Source of the DNA: Holdemanella sp. MSK.7.32
Lineage (GTDB): Bacteria; Bacillota_I; Bacilli_A; Erysipelotrichales; Erysipelotrichaceae
Direction: 5' to 3'
NCBI RefSeq assembly: GCF_024460475.1
Contig: NZ_JANFYN010000007.1
Span: 9,050 to 73,049 of the forward strand
DNA: 64,000 nt
Part shown: positions 15,856 through 25,723 of the stretch, piece after piece
How the letters are laid out: the number at the start of each line of letters is the position of its first letter
How positions within the stretch are numbered: the first letter of the stretch is position 1
Translations under genes and position numbers: made by a program
Notes under the pieces: generated by a model
Seen by the model: the letters and a program-made list of their open reading frames with translations, nothing else
Database searches by the model: none
What the model was told of the DNA's origin: nothing

Positions 15856-16773
15856 ATGAAACCATTTCTTTTAGAACCCATTCATGACTATACAATTTGG
15901 GGAACCAACCATATCTCTAAAGCCAGAGGCATCGATGAAGACTATGGGACTTGGTGGGAAGTCAGTGCCCACCCCTATTGTTCAAACAAAATTGTTGGAA
16001 CGGATAAAACATTAATGGAAATGATTCAAGAAAACCAAGATGAAGTATTAGGTAAAGGCTATACACTTCATGAAACATTGCGATTAGCTTATCTAGATAC
16101 AAAAGATGCATTAAGCATTCAAGTTCATCCCGAAGATGACTATGCCCTAGAACACTCCAATGATTACGGAAAATATGAAAGCTGGTATATTCTAGATGCC
16201 AAACCAGGCGCTACTCTAGTTGCCGGAACAACAATTAATGATGCAGATGAAATCAAAAACGCCTTAATGAACAATGATGTTGATAAATATTTAAACAAAG
16301 TAAAAGTTCATAAAGGAGACTACATCATCATTCCTAGTGGTATGCTTCATGCCTTAGGAAAAGACATCTTAGCTTTAGAAGTAGGTACAAACTCGAACAC
16401 AACCTATCGTTTCTATGACTACAACCGTAAAGGAAAAGATGGAAAAACACGTCCTTTACATGTTAAAGAATCTTTTGATGTCACAAACTTCAATTTAAAA
16501 CCTACTTTTGTTCCACAAAAACAGGAAACACACCGAATTGGAGATTGTCCTAATTTTACTGTAGATGAAGTTTATGCTGATTCTGATATTACCTTAACAT
16601 GTGATGAACATTACATGATTCTATCCAATATTGATTCAGATTGTACGATCGTATGGAACAGTGAAGAAATTGTGTTACCACAATACGATAGTCTATTTGT
16701 ACCATTCGCATCCAAAAAAATCACAATCAAACAAGGAGCACACCTATTAGTGTCAAATCCTAGAAAGGACTAA
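15856..16773 (+). CDS. manA: Mannose-6-phosphate isomerase, class I
   Basis: 305 residues, the short Gram-positive form. Zinc ligands are visible: Gln and His in 'IQVHPEDDYA', Glu in 'KYESWYIL' and His in 'GMLHALG'. 'TYRFYDYNR' carries the catalytic Arg. It interconverts mannose-6-phosphate and fructose-6-phosphate. The gene begins two bases after deoC, so the two are cotranscribed. Confidence 0.93.
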   Translation: MKPFLLEPIHDYTIWGTNHISKARGIDEDYGTWWEVSAHPYCSNKIVGTDKTLMEMIQENQDEVLGKGYTLHETLRLAYLDTKDALSIQVHPEDDYALEHSNDYGKYESWYILDAKPGATLVAGTTINDADEIKNALMNNDVDKYLNKVKVHKGDYIIIPSGMLHALGKDILALEVGTNSNTTYRFYDYNRKGKDGKTRPLHVKESFDVTNFNLKPTFVPQKQETHRIGDCPNFTVDEVYADSDITLTCDEHYMILSNIDSDCTIVWNSEEIVLPQYDSLFVPFASKKITIKQGAHLLVSNPRKD

Positions 16774-16776
16774 TTT

Positions 16777-17649
16777 ATGAAAAACATTTTAGTTACCGGA
16801 GCCAATGGCTATATCGCAAGCTTAGTAAGAGCGTATCAAAAAGATAACTTTAACTGGATCTGCATGGCAAGAAAGGATGCAGACCTTACAAATCCTGAAG
16901 ACGTAAAAAGATTTGTAGCGTCTCAAAATTTTGACATTTGTTTTCACACTGCTGCCAATGCGACAACTGCATTCTGCAATGAACATCCAGATTTAGTTCA
17001 TAAAATCAATGTAGAAAGTACACAAGCAATCATTGATTGTTGTAAAGAAAAAGGTGCCAAATTGATTTTCTGTTCCACTGAACAAGCCTTCAATGGAAAA
17101 GAAAATTGTGGTCCTTTTAAAGAAGACGAACCATTAAGTGCTGTGACTGTATATGGACAAAATAAAATCGAATGCGAAGAGTTGATTCAAAAACAATTGG
17201 ATGATGCGATCATCTTACGCTTTACATGGATGATGGGACTAAGCTATCCAGGCATCAAGGCAAGTCCAAGCATCATTAAAAATGTTATGAATGCACTAAT
17301 TAGCCATACTCCAACATTATTTACTGTGCATGAAAAACGTGGTATGACATATGCGAAGCATTTGGCAGCACAATTTGATAAAATTACAGAACTTGAACCA
17401 GGCATTTATCATGTGGCATCCAAGAACACTATGACCACATATGAATCCGCAAAATATGTGGCTAAAGCCTTAGGTGCAAGTGATGAACTGATTGAAGAAA
17501 TCATTTTACCAAACAACGAACGCTACCAAGATCGATTCAGAGATTATCGTTTAGATAGTGAAAAACTAGAAAGTCTTGGAATACATTTTGCGACATTTGA
17601 AGAAGACGTAAATGAAATTCTAATGGATTTTGGATGGAAGAAAAGTTAA
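16777..17649 (+). CDS. RmlD-like NAD(P)-dependent sugar-nucleotide reductase (extended SDR)
   Basis: 290 residues. The N-terminal Rossmann motif is 'VTGANGYIA' (Gly-x-x-Gly-x-x-Ala), 'HTAANATTAFCNEHP' is the RmlD-type strand 4, and the catalytic Tyr and Lys are in 'YGQNK'. It belongs to the RmlD/dTDP-4-dehydrorhamnose reductase branch, but no rml genes are adjacent and the substrate is open. Its position after manA in a three-gene operon hints at a mannose-derived nucleotide sugar; this is inference. Confidence 0.75.
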   Translation: MKNILVTGANGYIASLVRAYQKDNFNWICMARKDADLTNPEDVKRFVASQNFDICFHTAANATTAFCNEHPDLVHKINVESTQAIIDCCKEKGAKLIFCSTEQAFNGKENCGPFKEDEPLSAVTVYGQNKIECEELIQKQLDDAIILRFTWMMGLSYPGIKASPSIIKNVMNALISHTPTLFTVHEKRGMTYAKHLAAQFDKITELEPGIYHVASKNTMTTYESAKYVAKALGASDELIEEIILPNNERYQDRFRDYRLDSEKLESLGIHFATFEEDVNEILMDFGWKKS

Positions 17650-17671
17650 AATAGTCTGTAGGAGGCTATTT

Positions 17672-18088
17672 ATGACTTTACTTGAGGAAAACGTTAAAAA
17701 ATATTACCAAAGCGGATATAACTGTTCAGAAACACTACTTCATGCCTGCAATGAAACGTATCAATTAGATATTTCAGAAGAAGACATGAAAATGATGGCT
17801 GGATTTGGTGGTGGCATGTTTATTGGAAGTACATGCGGCGCATTAGTCGGATCGATTGCTGCCCTATCAAAAATAGTATGTAAGACAAAAGCACATGAAA
17901 TGTTACCTGAATTAAGACCATTAATTCAAAAACATACACGCAATTTTAAGGAACTATTGGGCAGCTTAGATTGTGCACACATTAAGCCTGTACATCATAG
18001 TACGGATCCAAACATCAAATGTATGAACACTTGTTTATTAGCGGCAAAAGCTCTAGAAAAAACAATGGAGGAAGAACACCTAGTATAG
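17672..18088 (+). CDS. C_GCAxxG_C_C-family redox-type protein
   Basis: 138 residues from the ATG at 17672, which has GGAGG; earlier in-frame starts lie inside the SDR gene. The family signature is complete: Cys in 'GYNCSE', 'STCGALVG' (the GCAxxG block with Ser-Thr before it), Cys in 'LDCAH' and a C-terminal 'KCMNTCLLAA'. The function of the family is unknown; the conserved cysteines suggest metal or redox-cofactor binding. It is the last gene of the deoC unit, with a terminator at its end. Confidence 0.85.
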   Translation: MTLLEENVKKYYQSGYNCSETLLHACNETYQLDISEEDMKMMAGFGGGMFIGSTCGALVGSIAALSKIVCKTKAHEMLPELRPLIQKHTRNFKELLGSLDCAHIKPVHHSTDPNIKCMNTCLLAAKALEKTMEEEHLV

Positions 18089-18104
18089 GATTCTTCCTCT
18101 TTTC
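18068..18104 (+). terminator. Terminator of the deoC operon
   Basis: GAGGAAGAA-14 nt-TTCTTCCTC followed by TTTTCTT. The left arm overlaps the last codons of the C_GCAxxG_C_C gene. Confidence 0.7.
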
Positions 18105-19331
18105 TTATATTCGTAACAACCTGTCTACACGATGAATCAAATCTTGTTGAATACTAAAATCAACCTCAATACCATCCTCTTTATATTCCTGTTTATGCAC
18201 CTTACCATTGGTATGAATATAATCAAGTACACTGACCTTCTCATAAGGAATCACGACATGTAAAGTTTCCATATGAAATAATTCCTTTTCAATTTCCTGC
18301 TTTAAAAACGCAATACTCGACTTTTCCTTAGCACAAATATAAATACGATCCTCTACACGTTTTGGATATTCAATATTTGTCTTGTCACACTTATTGTAGA
18401 CATACAAATATGGAACTTTTTCACATCCAATTTCTTTTAATGTTTCTTCACAAACCTGAAGTTTGCTATCCTTATGTTCATCTGAAATATCCACGACTTT
18501 TAAGATCAAATCCGAAACCACAGCTTCTTCAAGTGTAGAATGAAAGGCTTGTACTAAACTGTGTGGTAAATCACTAATAAAGCCAACTGTATCACTTAAA
18601 GTAAATACATTATGGTTCTCTGTTTCAATTTGACGTGTTGAAGTTGTCAAAGTCGCAAACAACATATCCTTTTCAAATACCGACTTATCTTCATTCACAA
18701 ACCCATTCATAATACTCGATTTGCCTGCATTGGTATAACCCGTTAGAGCTACACTTTTAACCAACCCTTTTTTACGCTGATTGCGCTGTACGCTTCTTTG
18801 CGTATGAATCTTATCTAATTCTTTTTCCACAAAATGAATTTTACCTTCAATTCTTCGTGCATCCAGTTCGATTTTCTTTTCTCCTGTTCCCTTGTTTCTA
18901 GAACCACCACGCTGTCTATCCATATGTTTATAGCTGCCTTGAAGTCTTGGCAATAAATACTTCAATCGTGCACACTCAACTTGAAGCATACTCTCTTTTG
19001 TCTTAGCACGAGACGCAAAGATTTCTAAAATCAAAGCACTTTTATCCATGACTTCACAATCAAAAAAATCTGATAAATTTCTTTGTACAGAAGGCGAAAT
19101 AGCCTCTAATACAAGAACCATACTACATTCTTGATCTTCAAGAATGCGTTTGACCTCTTCAATCTTACCAGGATTCATATAATACTTTTTATGAGGATGC
19201 TCCAAATTCTGTGATATACTCATGCAAATTTCAATATCACAGGCAAGAGCTAATTCTTTCATTTCCTCCATTCTTTCTTCAAAAGAATGGCTTGTGTATG
19301 TTTGTACACCAATCAATATTGCTTTTTCCAT
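18105..19331 (-). CDS. hflX: Ribosome-associated GTPase HflX
   Basis: 408 residues. An N-terminal HflX ND1 domain and coiled-coil ('RLKYLLPRLQGSY') are followed by the G domain: G1 'GYTNAGKSS', G2 region 'FATLTTSTR', G3 'DTVGF' and G4 'NKCD'. HflX splits stalled 70S ribosomes. I see no SD ahead of the ATG, and a -10-like TATGAT lies only about ten bases upstream, so the mRNA may be nearly leaderless. The gene is divergent from the glycosyltransferase gene. Confidence 0.95.
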   Translation of the reverse strand: MEKAILIGVQTYTSHSFEERMEEMKELALACDIEICMSISQNLEHPHKKYYMNPGKIEEVKRILEDQECSMVLVLEAISPSVQRNLSDFFDCEVMDKSALILEIFASRAKTKESMLQVECARLKYLLPRLQGSYKHMDRQRGGSRNKGTGEKKIELDARRIEGKIHFVEKELDKIHTQRSVQRNQRKKGLVKSVALTGYTNAGKSSIMNGFVNEDKSVFEKDMLFATLTTSTRQIETENHNVFTLSDTVGFISDLPHSLVQAFHSTLEEAVVSDLILKVVDISDEHKDSKLQVCEETLKEIGCEKVPYLYVYNKCDKTNIEYPKRVEDRIYICAKEKSSIAFLKQEIEKELFHMETLHVVIPYEKVSVLDYIHTNGKVHKQEYKEDGIEVDFSIQQDLIHRVDRLLRI

Positions 19332-19387
19332 AAATGTATTTTATCATACGATGCTAAAATGTTATAATATTTCATGAGGTGAATTCC

Positions 19388-20263
19388 ATGAAAATTGCTT
19401 ATTTAATGCACTATATGAAAAATAATTTTGAAGAAATAACAGAAAACCTAGATATATTGATCAACCAAGGCGATGATGTTTACTTGATGGTAAACGATGA
19501 TGATCTACGTGATGATTTGATTCTTTCCTATTGCGATACACCAAATTTACATGTGGCTCATCACCAACAAACTGCCCTTCCAGCCGATATGTCACTACCT
19601 AGAGGCTTTATTGTATTGATGAAAGATGCTTTGGAATTTGAAAAAGAAGATGGATCTTTTACATATGATCGTTTCATCATAATGACTGATGGTATGATCC
19701 CTACAAAATCAAAAGCACAACTTGTAGAATATTTAGAAGCACATGAAGACGAAGATATCTATTATGAAGTGGATAACTCAGATGAAAATGAAGAAGTAAA
19801 AAAAAGATTTGAAAACTATGCCTTCTTTACAAACTCTTATGATTTCCAAAAATCAAAAACCATTCGTGCCATGAATAAAATGACATCCAGTCTTGTTCAT
19901 TCCTTTAAAAAGCGTGAAATTGAGGACACAATCTATATCAGCTATCCTTGGTTTATACTAACGCACGAAAGTGCTAAAGCTTTGGCAGACAATCTAGCCT
20001 ACTGTTCAAATACATTTAAAATGTGTTTATATCCAGAAGAAATGGCTATTGCGACGATGTTACATAAATTCTCCAATGTAGATCATCACAATGAAAACAT
20101 TTGGGCAGTTGGTAAAAATGGTGAATATACTCTGCAACAACCAATGGAAAATGTAGAATTAGATGTAATCAATGATTCTACATATTTTGCAGCTCTAGCT
20201 CATAGTGAAGATAATCTTCAAGTTTATGAAGACTATTTTGATGCCTACACATGCGAATCATAA
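19388..20263 (+). CDS. Core-2/I-branching (GT14-like) glycosyltransferase
   Basis: 291 residues from the ATG at 19388 with GAGGTG; an in-frame GTG three codons upstream overlaps that SD. The opening 'KIAYLMHYMKNN' strand, the central 'YDRFIIMTDGMIPTKS' (where GT14 enzymes have a 'LSGxDYPI' block) and 'SYPWFILTHESAKAL' followed by 'YPEEMAIATML' match the bacterial core-2/I-branching family. No membrane helix is present. It overlaps the phosphoesterase gene by 13 bp. A TATAAT lies 20 bp upstream. Acceptor and donor are unknown. Confidence 0.65.
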   Translation: MKIAYLMHYMKNNFEEITENLDILINQGDDVYLMVNDDDLRDDLILSYCDTPNLHVAHHQQTALPADMSLPRGFIVLMKDALEFEKEDGSFTYDRFIIMTDGMIPTKSKAQLVEYLEAHEDEDIYYEVDNSDENEEVKKRFENYAFFTNSYDFQKSKTIRAMNKMTSSLVHSFKKREIEDTIYISYPWFILTHESAKALADNLAYCSNTFKMCLYPEEMAIATMLHKFSNVDHHNENIWAVGKNGEYTLQQPMENVELDVINDSTYFAALAHSEDNLQVYEDYFDAYTCES

Positions 20264-20745
20264 TCGTTTCGGATAATCACGGGAATCAAAATATCCTAAA
20301 AATTCTTTATCACATCTATTCTTCACTCTATAAAGACAATGTGAAATTTATTCATTTAGGAGATTCACAAACTACAAGCATTAATGATTTAAATAACTTT
20401 ATATGTGTTAAAGGAAATAATGATACATTAGATTTACCTAAATTCCAAAGATTAACTGTTTTAGACAAACGCATCCATTTCTCACATGGAGATGAAGGTT
20501 TGGACGAAATAAAAAAAGATATCGATCAACATCATCCCGATATCTATCTTTATGGACATACGCATTTAGTCAAAGAACAAATCTACAACAATTGTCTGAT
20601 TCTAAATCCAGGCTCAATCACTTTACCTAGAGATGATTGGCATGGATCTTATATCATTCTAACAATCGATAAGAAAGTCACATATAAAGTAGTTCGAATC
20701 AATGTAGAAACTTTCTTAAACCAATATCAATGTTTCATTGAATAA
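20251..20745 (+). CDS. YfcE-type metallophosphoesterase
   Basis: 164 residues with the calcineurin-like blocks Asp-Asn-His-Gly (residues 8-11), 'HLGDS', 'KGNND', 'SHGDEG', and 'YGHTH'. In motif I Asn stands between Asp and His. It is a paralogue of the gene at 333-878. It is translationally coupled to the GT14-like gene, so it may act on a glycosylated or phosphodiester product of that pathway; this is inference. Confidence 0.85.
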   Translation: MRIIIVSDNHGNQNILKILYHIYSSLYKDNVKFIHLGDSQTTSINDLNNFICVKGNNDTLDLPKFQRLTVLDKRIHFSHGDEGLDEIKKDIDQHHPDIYLYGHTHLVKEQIYNNCLILNPGSITLPRDDWHGSYIILTIDKKVTYKVVRINVETFLNQYQCFIE

Positions 20746-20767
20746 GGCAGCCAAATCATTGGCTGCC
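20746..20767. terminator. Bidirectional hairpin between the phosphoesterase and galE genes
   Basis: GGCAGCCAA-atca-TTGGCTGCC, a perfect 9-bp stem between convergent genes. The T-tracts are short on both sides. Confidence 0.65.
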
Positions 20768-20776
20768 CATTTTCAT

Positions 20777-21778
20777 TTATTTAATAAATTGTTTTGCGAA
20801 ATTCCATGTATCTCTACACATATCATCCAAATTCTTTTCAGCTACCCAGCCAAGCTGTTCCTTAGCACGAGTCGGATCTGCGTAGCAAGTCGCAATATCT
20901 CCTGGACGTCTTGGTTTGATGACATAAGGAATCTTAATTCCATTTACTCTTTCAAAGGCATGTACAATATCTAATACACTATATCCTTTTCCTGTTCCCA
21001 AGTTACAAATATGCACACCTGGTGTATTGTATTTTTCAATCGCTAATACATGTCCTTTAGCCAAGTCAACCACATGAATATAGTCACGAACACCCGTTCC
21101 ATCCGGCGTATCATAATCATCCCCAAATACACCAAGTTCTGGAAGTTCTCCAGTAGCCACCTTCATAATATATGGCATCAAGTTATTGGGGATTCCCTTT
21201 GGATTTTCACCAATCAATCCAGACTCATGCGCTCCAATGGGATTGAAATAACGAAGTAAAGTTACACTCATTTCTGGATTGGCGAATTGTACATCCGTTA
21301 AGATTCTTTCCATCATCGCCTTTGTAGCTCCATATGGATTGGTAGTAACACCTAGCTTACAATCTTCTGTTAAAGGAACCACTTCAGGATCTCCATAAAC
21401 AGTCGCACTTGAACTAAACACAATACTTGGAACATGATACTTTTTCATCATCTTGGCAACCACTAAAGTAGTCATCAAGTTATTTGTATAATATTCAATT
21501 GGCTTTTGAACACTTTCACCAACCGCTTTAAAAGCCGCACAATGAATGACCGCATCCAATTTATTTTCCTTAAATACAGCTTCCGTCTTTTCCTCATCTA
21601 ACACATTAAATTCATAAAACTTAACATGTTTTCCTGTAATTTTATAAATTGAATCCAATACATCTGGTTTTGAATTTGAAAAATCATCAATTACGACAAC
21701 ATCATAACCACTCTCTAATAATTCAACACAAATATGACTACCAATATATCCGGTTCCACCTGTTACTAAAATATTCAT
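20777..21778 (-). CDS. galE: UDP-glucose 4-epimerase
   Basis: 333 residues. It has the NAD Rossmann motif 'GGTGYIG', catalytic Ser-Ser-Ala-Thr in 'FSSSATVYG', 'YGATK' with Tyr and Lys, and the typical 'RYFNPIGAH' block. It interconverts UDP-galactose and UDP-glucose in the Leloir pathway. It is the last gene of the galT-galM-galK-galE unit, and its start overlaps the galK stop (TAATG). Confidence 0.96.
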   Translation of the reverse strand: MNILVTGGTGYIGSHICVELLESGYDVVVIDDFSNSKPDVLDSIYKITGKHVKFYEFNVLDEEKTEAVFKENKLDAVIHCAAFKAVGESVQKPIEYYTNNLMTTLVVAKMMKKYHVPSIVFSSSATVYGDPEVVPLTEDCKLGVTTNPYGATKAMMERILTDVQFANPEMSVTLLRYFNPIGAHESGLIGENPKGIPNNLMPYIMKVATGELPELGVFGDDYDTPDGTGVRDYIHVVDLAKGHVLAIEKYNTPGVHICNLGTGKGYSVLDIVHAFERVNGIKIPYVIKPRRPGDIATCYADPTRAKEQLGWVAEKNLDDMCRDTWNFAKQFIK

Positions 21779-23058
21779 TAGTCAATAACCTTGCAGCCAC
21801 CTAATTTTCTTACTTTTAAGATATGGCAGCTTCCCTTTCCAAATACTTTTTCAATTTCTTCTTTATATGTTTCTACATAGCTATTTTCAACAAAGGCTTG
21901 AATCGTTCCGGCAAAACCTCCACCATGAACACGACATACGCCATGATCTTTTAAAATCATTTCAGACATAGCTAAACCTAAAGATACAGCCTGGTTCTTA
22001 TAGTCAAAGTCTGCATATACATTTTGAAGAAATTTGTAGCTTGAGTTTCCTGATTCTTGAATCAATGTCTTGAAGCCTTCAAAATCATCATTGTTTAATC
22101 GTTCTACGATTGTATTTACACGTCTATTTTCGTTGAAGAAATGGATGGCTCTTAAGATTGCGCGATCATTATTTAAAGCCGTTCTTAAGTTTGCGATATT
22201 TGCATAGAACTCATCTTCATCCACTTCACGAAGAACTTCCTTACCAAAATAGTGAGCAACTTCTTTCATTTCTTGTGGTACTGCACCATAGGCATCTGTT
22301 AAATCGGCATGACTTCCCTTTGTATCTACAATACATAAACTGTGATCATATTTTGAGAAATCAACATTCACACTATTTACAATTGGATTTGAAGTATCTT
22401 TAAAGTCAATGGAAATCAATCCACCTACAGCGCATGCACATTGGTCCATCAATCCACATGGTTTTCCAAAATATACATTTTCTGCATATTGACCCACTTT
22501 GGCAATCGTAACCATATCAATTTTCATATCATTATATAATCCATCAATAATTGTACCAATAATAGATTCGAATGCTGCAGAACTTGATAGTCCAGCCCCC
22601 ATTAATACATCACTCGTGATGAAAGCTTTGAATCCACCTACGTTATAGCCTAATTCTTTTAATTTAGAAACTACACCACGAATCAAGGCTTCACTTGTTC
22701 CTAGTTCATCTTCTTTTTTGTCTAAATCATTTAAATCAATTGGTTTGATGTCAAAGTCATCAGAAATCACTTTAATTACATGATCTTGTTTAGATACAAT
22801 TCCAATCGCATCTAAATTGATAGATCCTGCAAGCACACAACCATGTTGGTGGTCTGTATGATTTCCTGAAATTTCACTTCTTCCAGCAGCACTATAGATA
22901 CTCACTTCATCATCTCCAAATAAAGTTTGGTATTTATCTAATGCAGCAGCATAACGTTGTTTTTGATAGTCCAATAAACTTGGATCTGCATATAGATCTT
23001 CAATTAATGCATCATATTTACCGGATACTACTTGTTCTTTAATTTCTGTTGTTTTCAT
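21778..23058 (-). CDS. galK: Galactokinase
   Basis: 426 residues, a GHMP kinase. The galactokinase signature is 'GRSEISGNHTDHQHG', the ATP loop is 'LMGAGLSSSAAFE' and the C-terminal GHMP motif is 'RVHGGGFAGT'. The catalytic Asp lies in 'CGLMDQ'. His in 'GNHTDH' replaces the usual Glu of 'GEHTDY', a variant common in the longer Firmicute galactokinases. It phosphorylates galactose at C1. It overlaps galM by 4 bp. Confidence 0.95.
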   Translation of the reverse strand: MKTTEIKEQVVSGKYDALIEDLYADPSLLDYQKQRYAAALDKYQTLFGDDEVSIYSAAGRSEISGNHTDHQHGCVLAGSINLDAIGIVSKQDHVIKVISDDFDIKPIDLNDLDKKEDELGTSEALIRGVVSKLKELGYNVGGFKAFITSDVLMGAGLSSSAAFESIIGTIIDGLYNDMKIDMVTIAKVGQYAENVYFGKPCGLMDQCACAVGGLISIDFKDTSNPIVNSVNVDFSKYDHSLCIVDTKGSHADLTDAYGAVPQEMKEVAHYFGKEVLREVDEDEFYANIANLRTALNNDRAILRAIHFFNENRRVNTIVERLNNDDFEGFKTLIQESGNSSYKFLQNVYADFDYKNQAVSLGLAMSEMILKDHGVCRVHGGGFAGTIQAFVENSYVETYKEEIEKVFGKGSCHILKVRKLGGCKVID

Positions 23059-24068
23059 TTTCTTACCTCGAATGTATATGTTGTTTCTTCTTCAAATACT
23101 TGTCCTGCTTTTAATAAAACTTTTGGATTCTCTTCTTTATGAATCGAATCGGCAATATAGCTTGTTTCAATACACAATCCATCTTGTGGATGCATAATCT
23201 TACCATATTTATCTGTCTGTCCATCTAAGTAGTTGGCACTATAGATTTGTGCCGTTGGATATGTTGTGGATACTTTTAGTTCAATACCACTTAATGGACT
23301 GTATAAACACACTTGATTTTCTTTAGTATCAAATACATATGGATGATCATATCCTCTTGCGATGATTAATTGTTCATCCTCTGAATGAATAAAATCTCCA
23401 ATTCTTTTTTCTGTATTAAAATCAAATGCAGTCTCTTTAACATCTTTTAATTCACCTGTATATAATCCATCTGGATCTACACAACCAAATTTAGATGCTG
23501 AAATTCGTAACGTATGATCATCAATATTCGATGCATGTCCATTTAAATTGAAATAGCCATGGTTTGTGATATTGATTAACGTATCTTTGTCGCTAACACC
23601 ACTATATTGAATGTGTAAACTCGATTCATCTAGCCAATAGATCGCATAGAAATCTAATGTTCCAGGATAGCCTTCTTCTCCATCTTTTGATACATAGTGG
23701 AATTTAACGCCATCTTCAATTAAAGAATAATCAAATACTTTATAAGAAAATCCCTCAATACCTCCATGTAGTGAGTTTGGACCATTATTAATTGGCACAT
23801 GATATTCTGTATCATTTATTGTGAATGTACCTTTTTCAATACGATTACATACTCGTCCAACTAAGGCATTTAAATAGGTTCCATCTCGTTTTTGATAATC
23901 TTCAACATGTTCAAATCCTAAAATACAATCACAGTCTTGATCATTCTTATCTTTCGTTACAATCTTTAAAAGAGTACATCCAAAGTTTGTAACTTCTACA
24001 GTTAAATGTGAATTTGAAATCGATAATACATCTATTCCATTCTCTAATCTTTCTTTTACCTCTACCAT
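23055..24068 (-). CDS. galM: Aldose 1-epimerase (mutarotase)
   Basis: 337 residues. 'GRVCNRIEKG' and 'NNGPNSLHGG' carry the conserved Arg, Asn and His. 'ITNHGYFNLNG' carries the catalytic His, and 'LCIETSY' the general-base Glu. It converts beta- to alpha-galactose for galactokinase. It overlaps galT by 7 bp and galK by 4 bp, so the operon is tightly coupled. Confidence 0.93.
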   Translation of the reverse strand: MVEVKERLENGIDVLSISNSHLTVEVTNFGCTLLKIVTKDKNDQDCDCILGFEHVEDYQKRDGTYLNALVGRVCNRIEKGTFTINDTEYHVPINNGPNSLHGGIEGFSYKVFDYSLIEDGVKFHYVSKDGEEGYPGTLDFYAIYWLDESSLHIQYSGVSDKDTLINITNHGYFNLNGHASNIDDHTLRISASKFGCVDPDGLYTGELKDVKETAFDFNTEKRIGDFIHSEDEQLIIARGYDHPYVFDTKENQVCLYSPLSGIELKVSTTYPTAQIYSANYLDGQTDKYGKIMHPQDGLCIETSYIADSIHKEENPKVLLKAGQVFEEETTYTFEVRK

Positions 24069-25525
24069 AATGTCTTTACAAAACGGCTAAAGCCGTCCAT
24101 CCCTTCATCATCCATTTTATATACGCCGGCATTCTCTAATACAGATACGAATTTCTTTGTGACTTCCATTTCCATGAATGTATCCACATTTGTATAAGAG
24201 CATGTTTTTAGGTATTCATACCAGTCTTTGTGTTTTTCAAGTTCTGGATAAGAATCAAAATCTGCTTTTCCAGATAAACATAATTTAATTTGTTCTAACT
24301 CTGTTTTTAATCGTGCTGGCAAAATAGCCAATCCCATCACTTCAATCAAACCAATATTTTCTTTTTTAATATGGTGATGTTCTGCGTGAGGATGGAAGAT
24401 ACCTAATGGATATTCTTCTGTAGTACGATTATTTCGTAAAACTACATCCATTTGATATTTGCCATCTTTCTTTCTAACAATTGGAGTCACCGTATTATGA
24501 CGAACGCCAGATTCATTGGCAATAATATCTAAACTTTCATCACTGTATGTACACCATGTTTCAAAGATTTTAGTAGCTAGATCCAATACGTTTTCTTTCG
24601 ATTCAGATGTTAATCGAAGTGTTGATAGTGGCCAGTAAAGCATATCCACTTGTACATCCTTATATGTATAGCTCTTCACAACCTTTGCGTCTTCCATTGG
24701 GAAATGATGTCTTCCACCTTGATAGTGATCATGACTTAAAATAGATCCACCAACAATAGGAAGATCTGCATTGCTTCCAATCATATAGTGTGGGAATTTA
24801 TCAATAAATGCGAATAAATGCTCAAATGTCGTACGATCCATCTTCATTGGCGTATGTTCACTATTGAATACAATACAGTGCTCATTGTAGTACACATATG
24901 GTGAATATTGTAAATTGTATGTATGTCCATTTAAATCTAATGGAATAATACGATGTGTTTGTCTAGCTGGATGATTTAAGTTTCCGGCAAAGCCGACATT
25001 TTCCTTACATAATAAACATGCAGGATACGAAGTGCTTACGGCATTTTTAGCTTTAGCGATTTCCTTAGGATCCTTTTCAGGTTTCGATAAGTTGATCGTA
25101 ATTTGAATATCGCCATATTTACAGAAATGTGCAAAACTGATATTCTTATCAATTCTTGATTTACGGATATAGTTTGAATCGATACTCAACTTATAGAAGT
25201 AATCTGTTGCATCTTTAGGATTCAAAGAATATAGACTCTTAAAAGTATGCACGACTTCACTAGGTCTAGGCATTACACAATTCATAATGCGAGTATCTAA
25301 TAAATCTTTTTCAGTTACAGTATTATGAATCATACCTTTTTCAACCGCATAATCTAACATGAAATCTAAAATCTCATAGATAGAACAGTCTTCTACTTCT
25401 TCTCTTTTAAATTCTTGGATGCCAAATAGATCAATCAATAAATTTGCAGAATAATCATAATCGTATTTCTCGATCATTCCATTCTTTAAAGCATACCCTA
25501 ATAACTGGTTAATTTTTGTATTCAT
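24062..25525 (-). CDS. galT: UDP-glucose--hexose-1-phosphate uridylyltransferase, class II
   Basis: 487 residues from the ATG at 25525, which has AAGGAG at five bases; in-frame starts upstream are weaker. It belongs to the Gram-positive GalT2 family, unrelated in length to E. coli GalT. Recognisable blocks are 'MPRPSEV', 'KENVGFAGNLNHPARQTHRI', 'ILSHDHYQGG' with its His-x-His, and 'GIFHPHAEHHHIK'. It moves UMP from UDP-glucose to galactose-1-phosphate. It is the first gene of the gal operon. The promoter carries a cre-like site and putative DeoR-type operators. Confidence 0.95.
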   Translation of the reverse strand: MNTKINQLLGYALKNGMIEKYDYDYSANLLIDLFGIQEFKREEVEDCSIYEILDFMLDYAVEKGMIHNTVTEKDLLDTRIMNCVMPRPSEVVHTFKSLYSLNPKDATDYFYKLSIDSNYIRKSRIDKNISFAHFCKYGDIQITINLSKPEKDPKEIAKAKNAVSTSYPACLLCKENVGFAGNLNHPARQTHRIIPLDLNGHTYNLQYSPYVYYNEHCIVFNSEHTPMKMDRTTFEHLFAFIDKFPHYMIGSNADLPIVGGSILSHDHYQGGRHHFPMEDAKVVKSYTYKDVQVDMLYWPLSTLRLTSESKENVLDLATKIFETWCTYSDESLDIIANESGVRHNTVTPIVRKKDGKYQMDVVLRNNRTTEEYPLGIFHPHAEHHHIKKENIGLIEVMGLAILPARLKTELEQIKLCLSGKADFDSYPELEKHKDWYEYLKTCSYTNVDTFMEMEVTKKFVSVLENAGVYKMDDEGMDGFSRFVKTLW

Positions 25526-25694
25526 TTGTTCTCCTTCCATATAAACAAAATCAATCATTTTTATTACAGCCAAATCCCTTTTTCTGCTACACTATCCACA
25601 AAAATAATGATCAATTGTTCATTTATTTATATACGGCTCATCATCAATATTATGCAGATATGGTTATAAATTTAAGATTTGCCCATTCAGTTTT

Positions 25695-25723
25695 AGTGTA
25701 AGCGTTTTCTTTATCTGTGTCAA
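25695..25723 (-). promoter_or_regulatory. galT: SigA promoter of the gal operon
   Basis: On the minus strand TTGACA (25718-25723), a 17-nt spacer and TACACT (25695-25700). The leader to galT is about 165 nt long and holds nothing else I can recognise. Confidence 0.85.
25697..25710. promoter_or_regulatory. cre-like site (CcpA) over the gal promoter
   Basis: TGTAAGCGTTTTCT fits TGNAANCGNNNNCA except for the last base. It overlaps the -10 and spacer, a position that would give glucose repression. Confidence 0.7.

Noticed and set aside
20738..20974. A plus-strand frame after the phosphoesterase gene
   Set aside because: It runs through the hairpin and then antisense to galE, without a ribosome-binding site.
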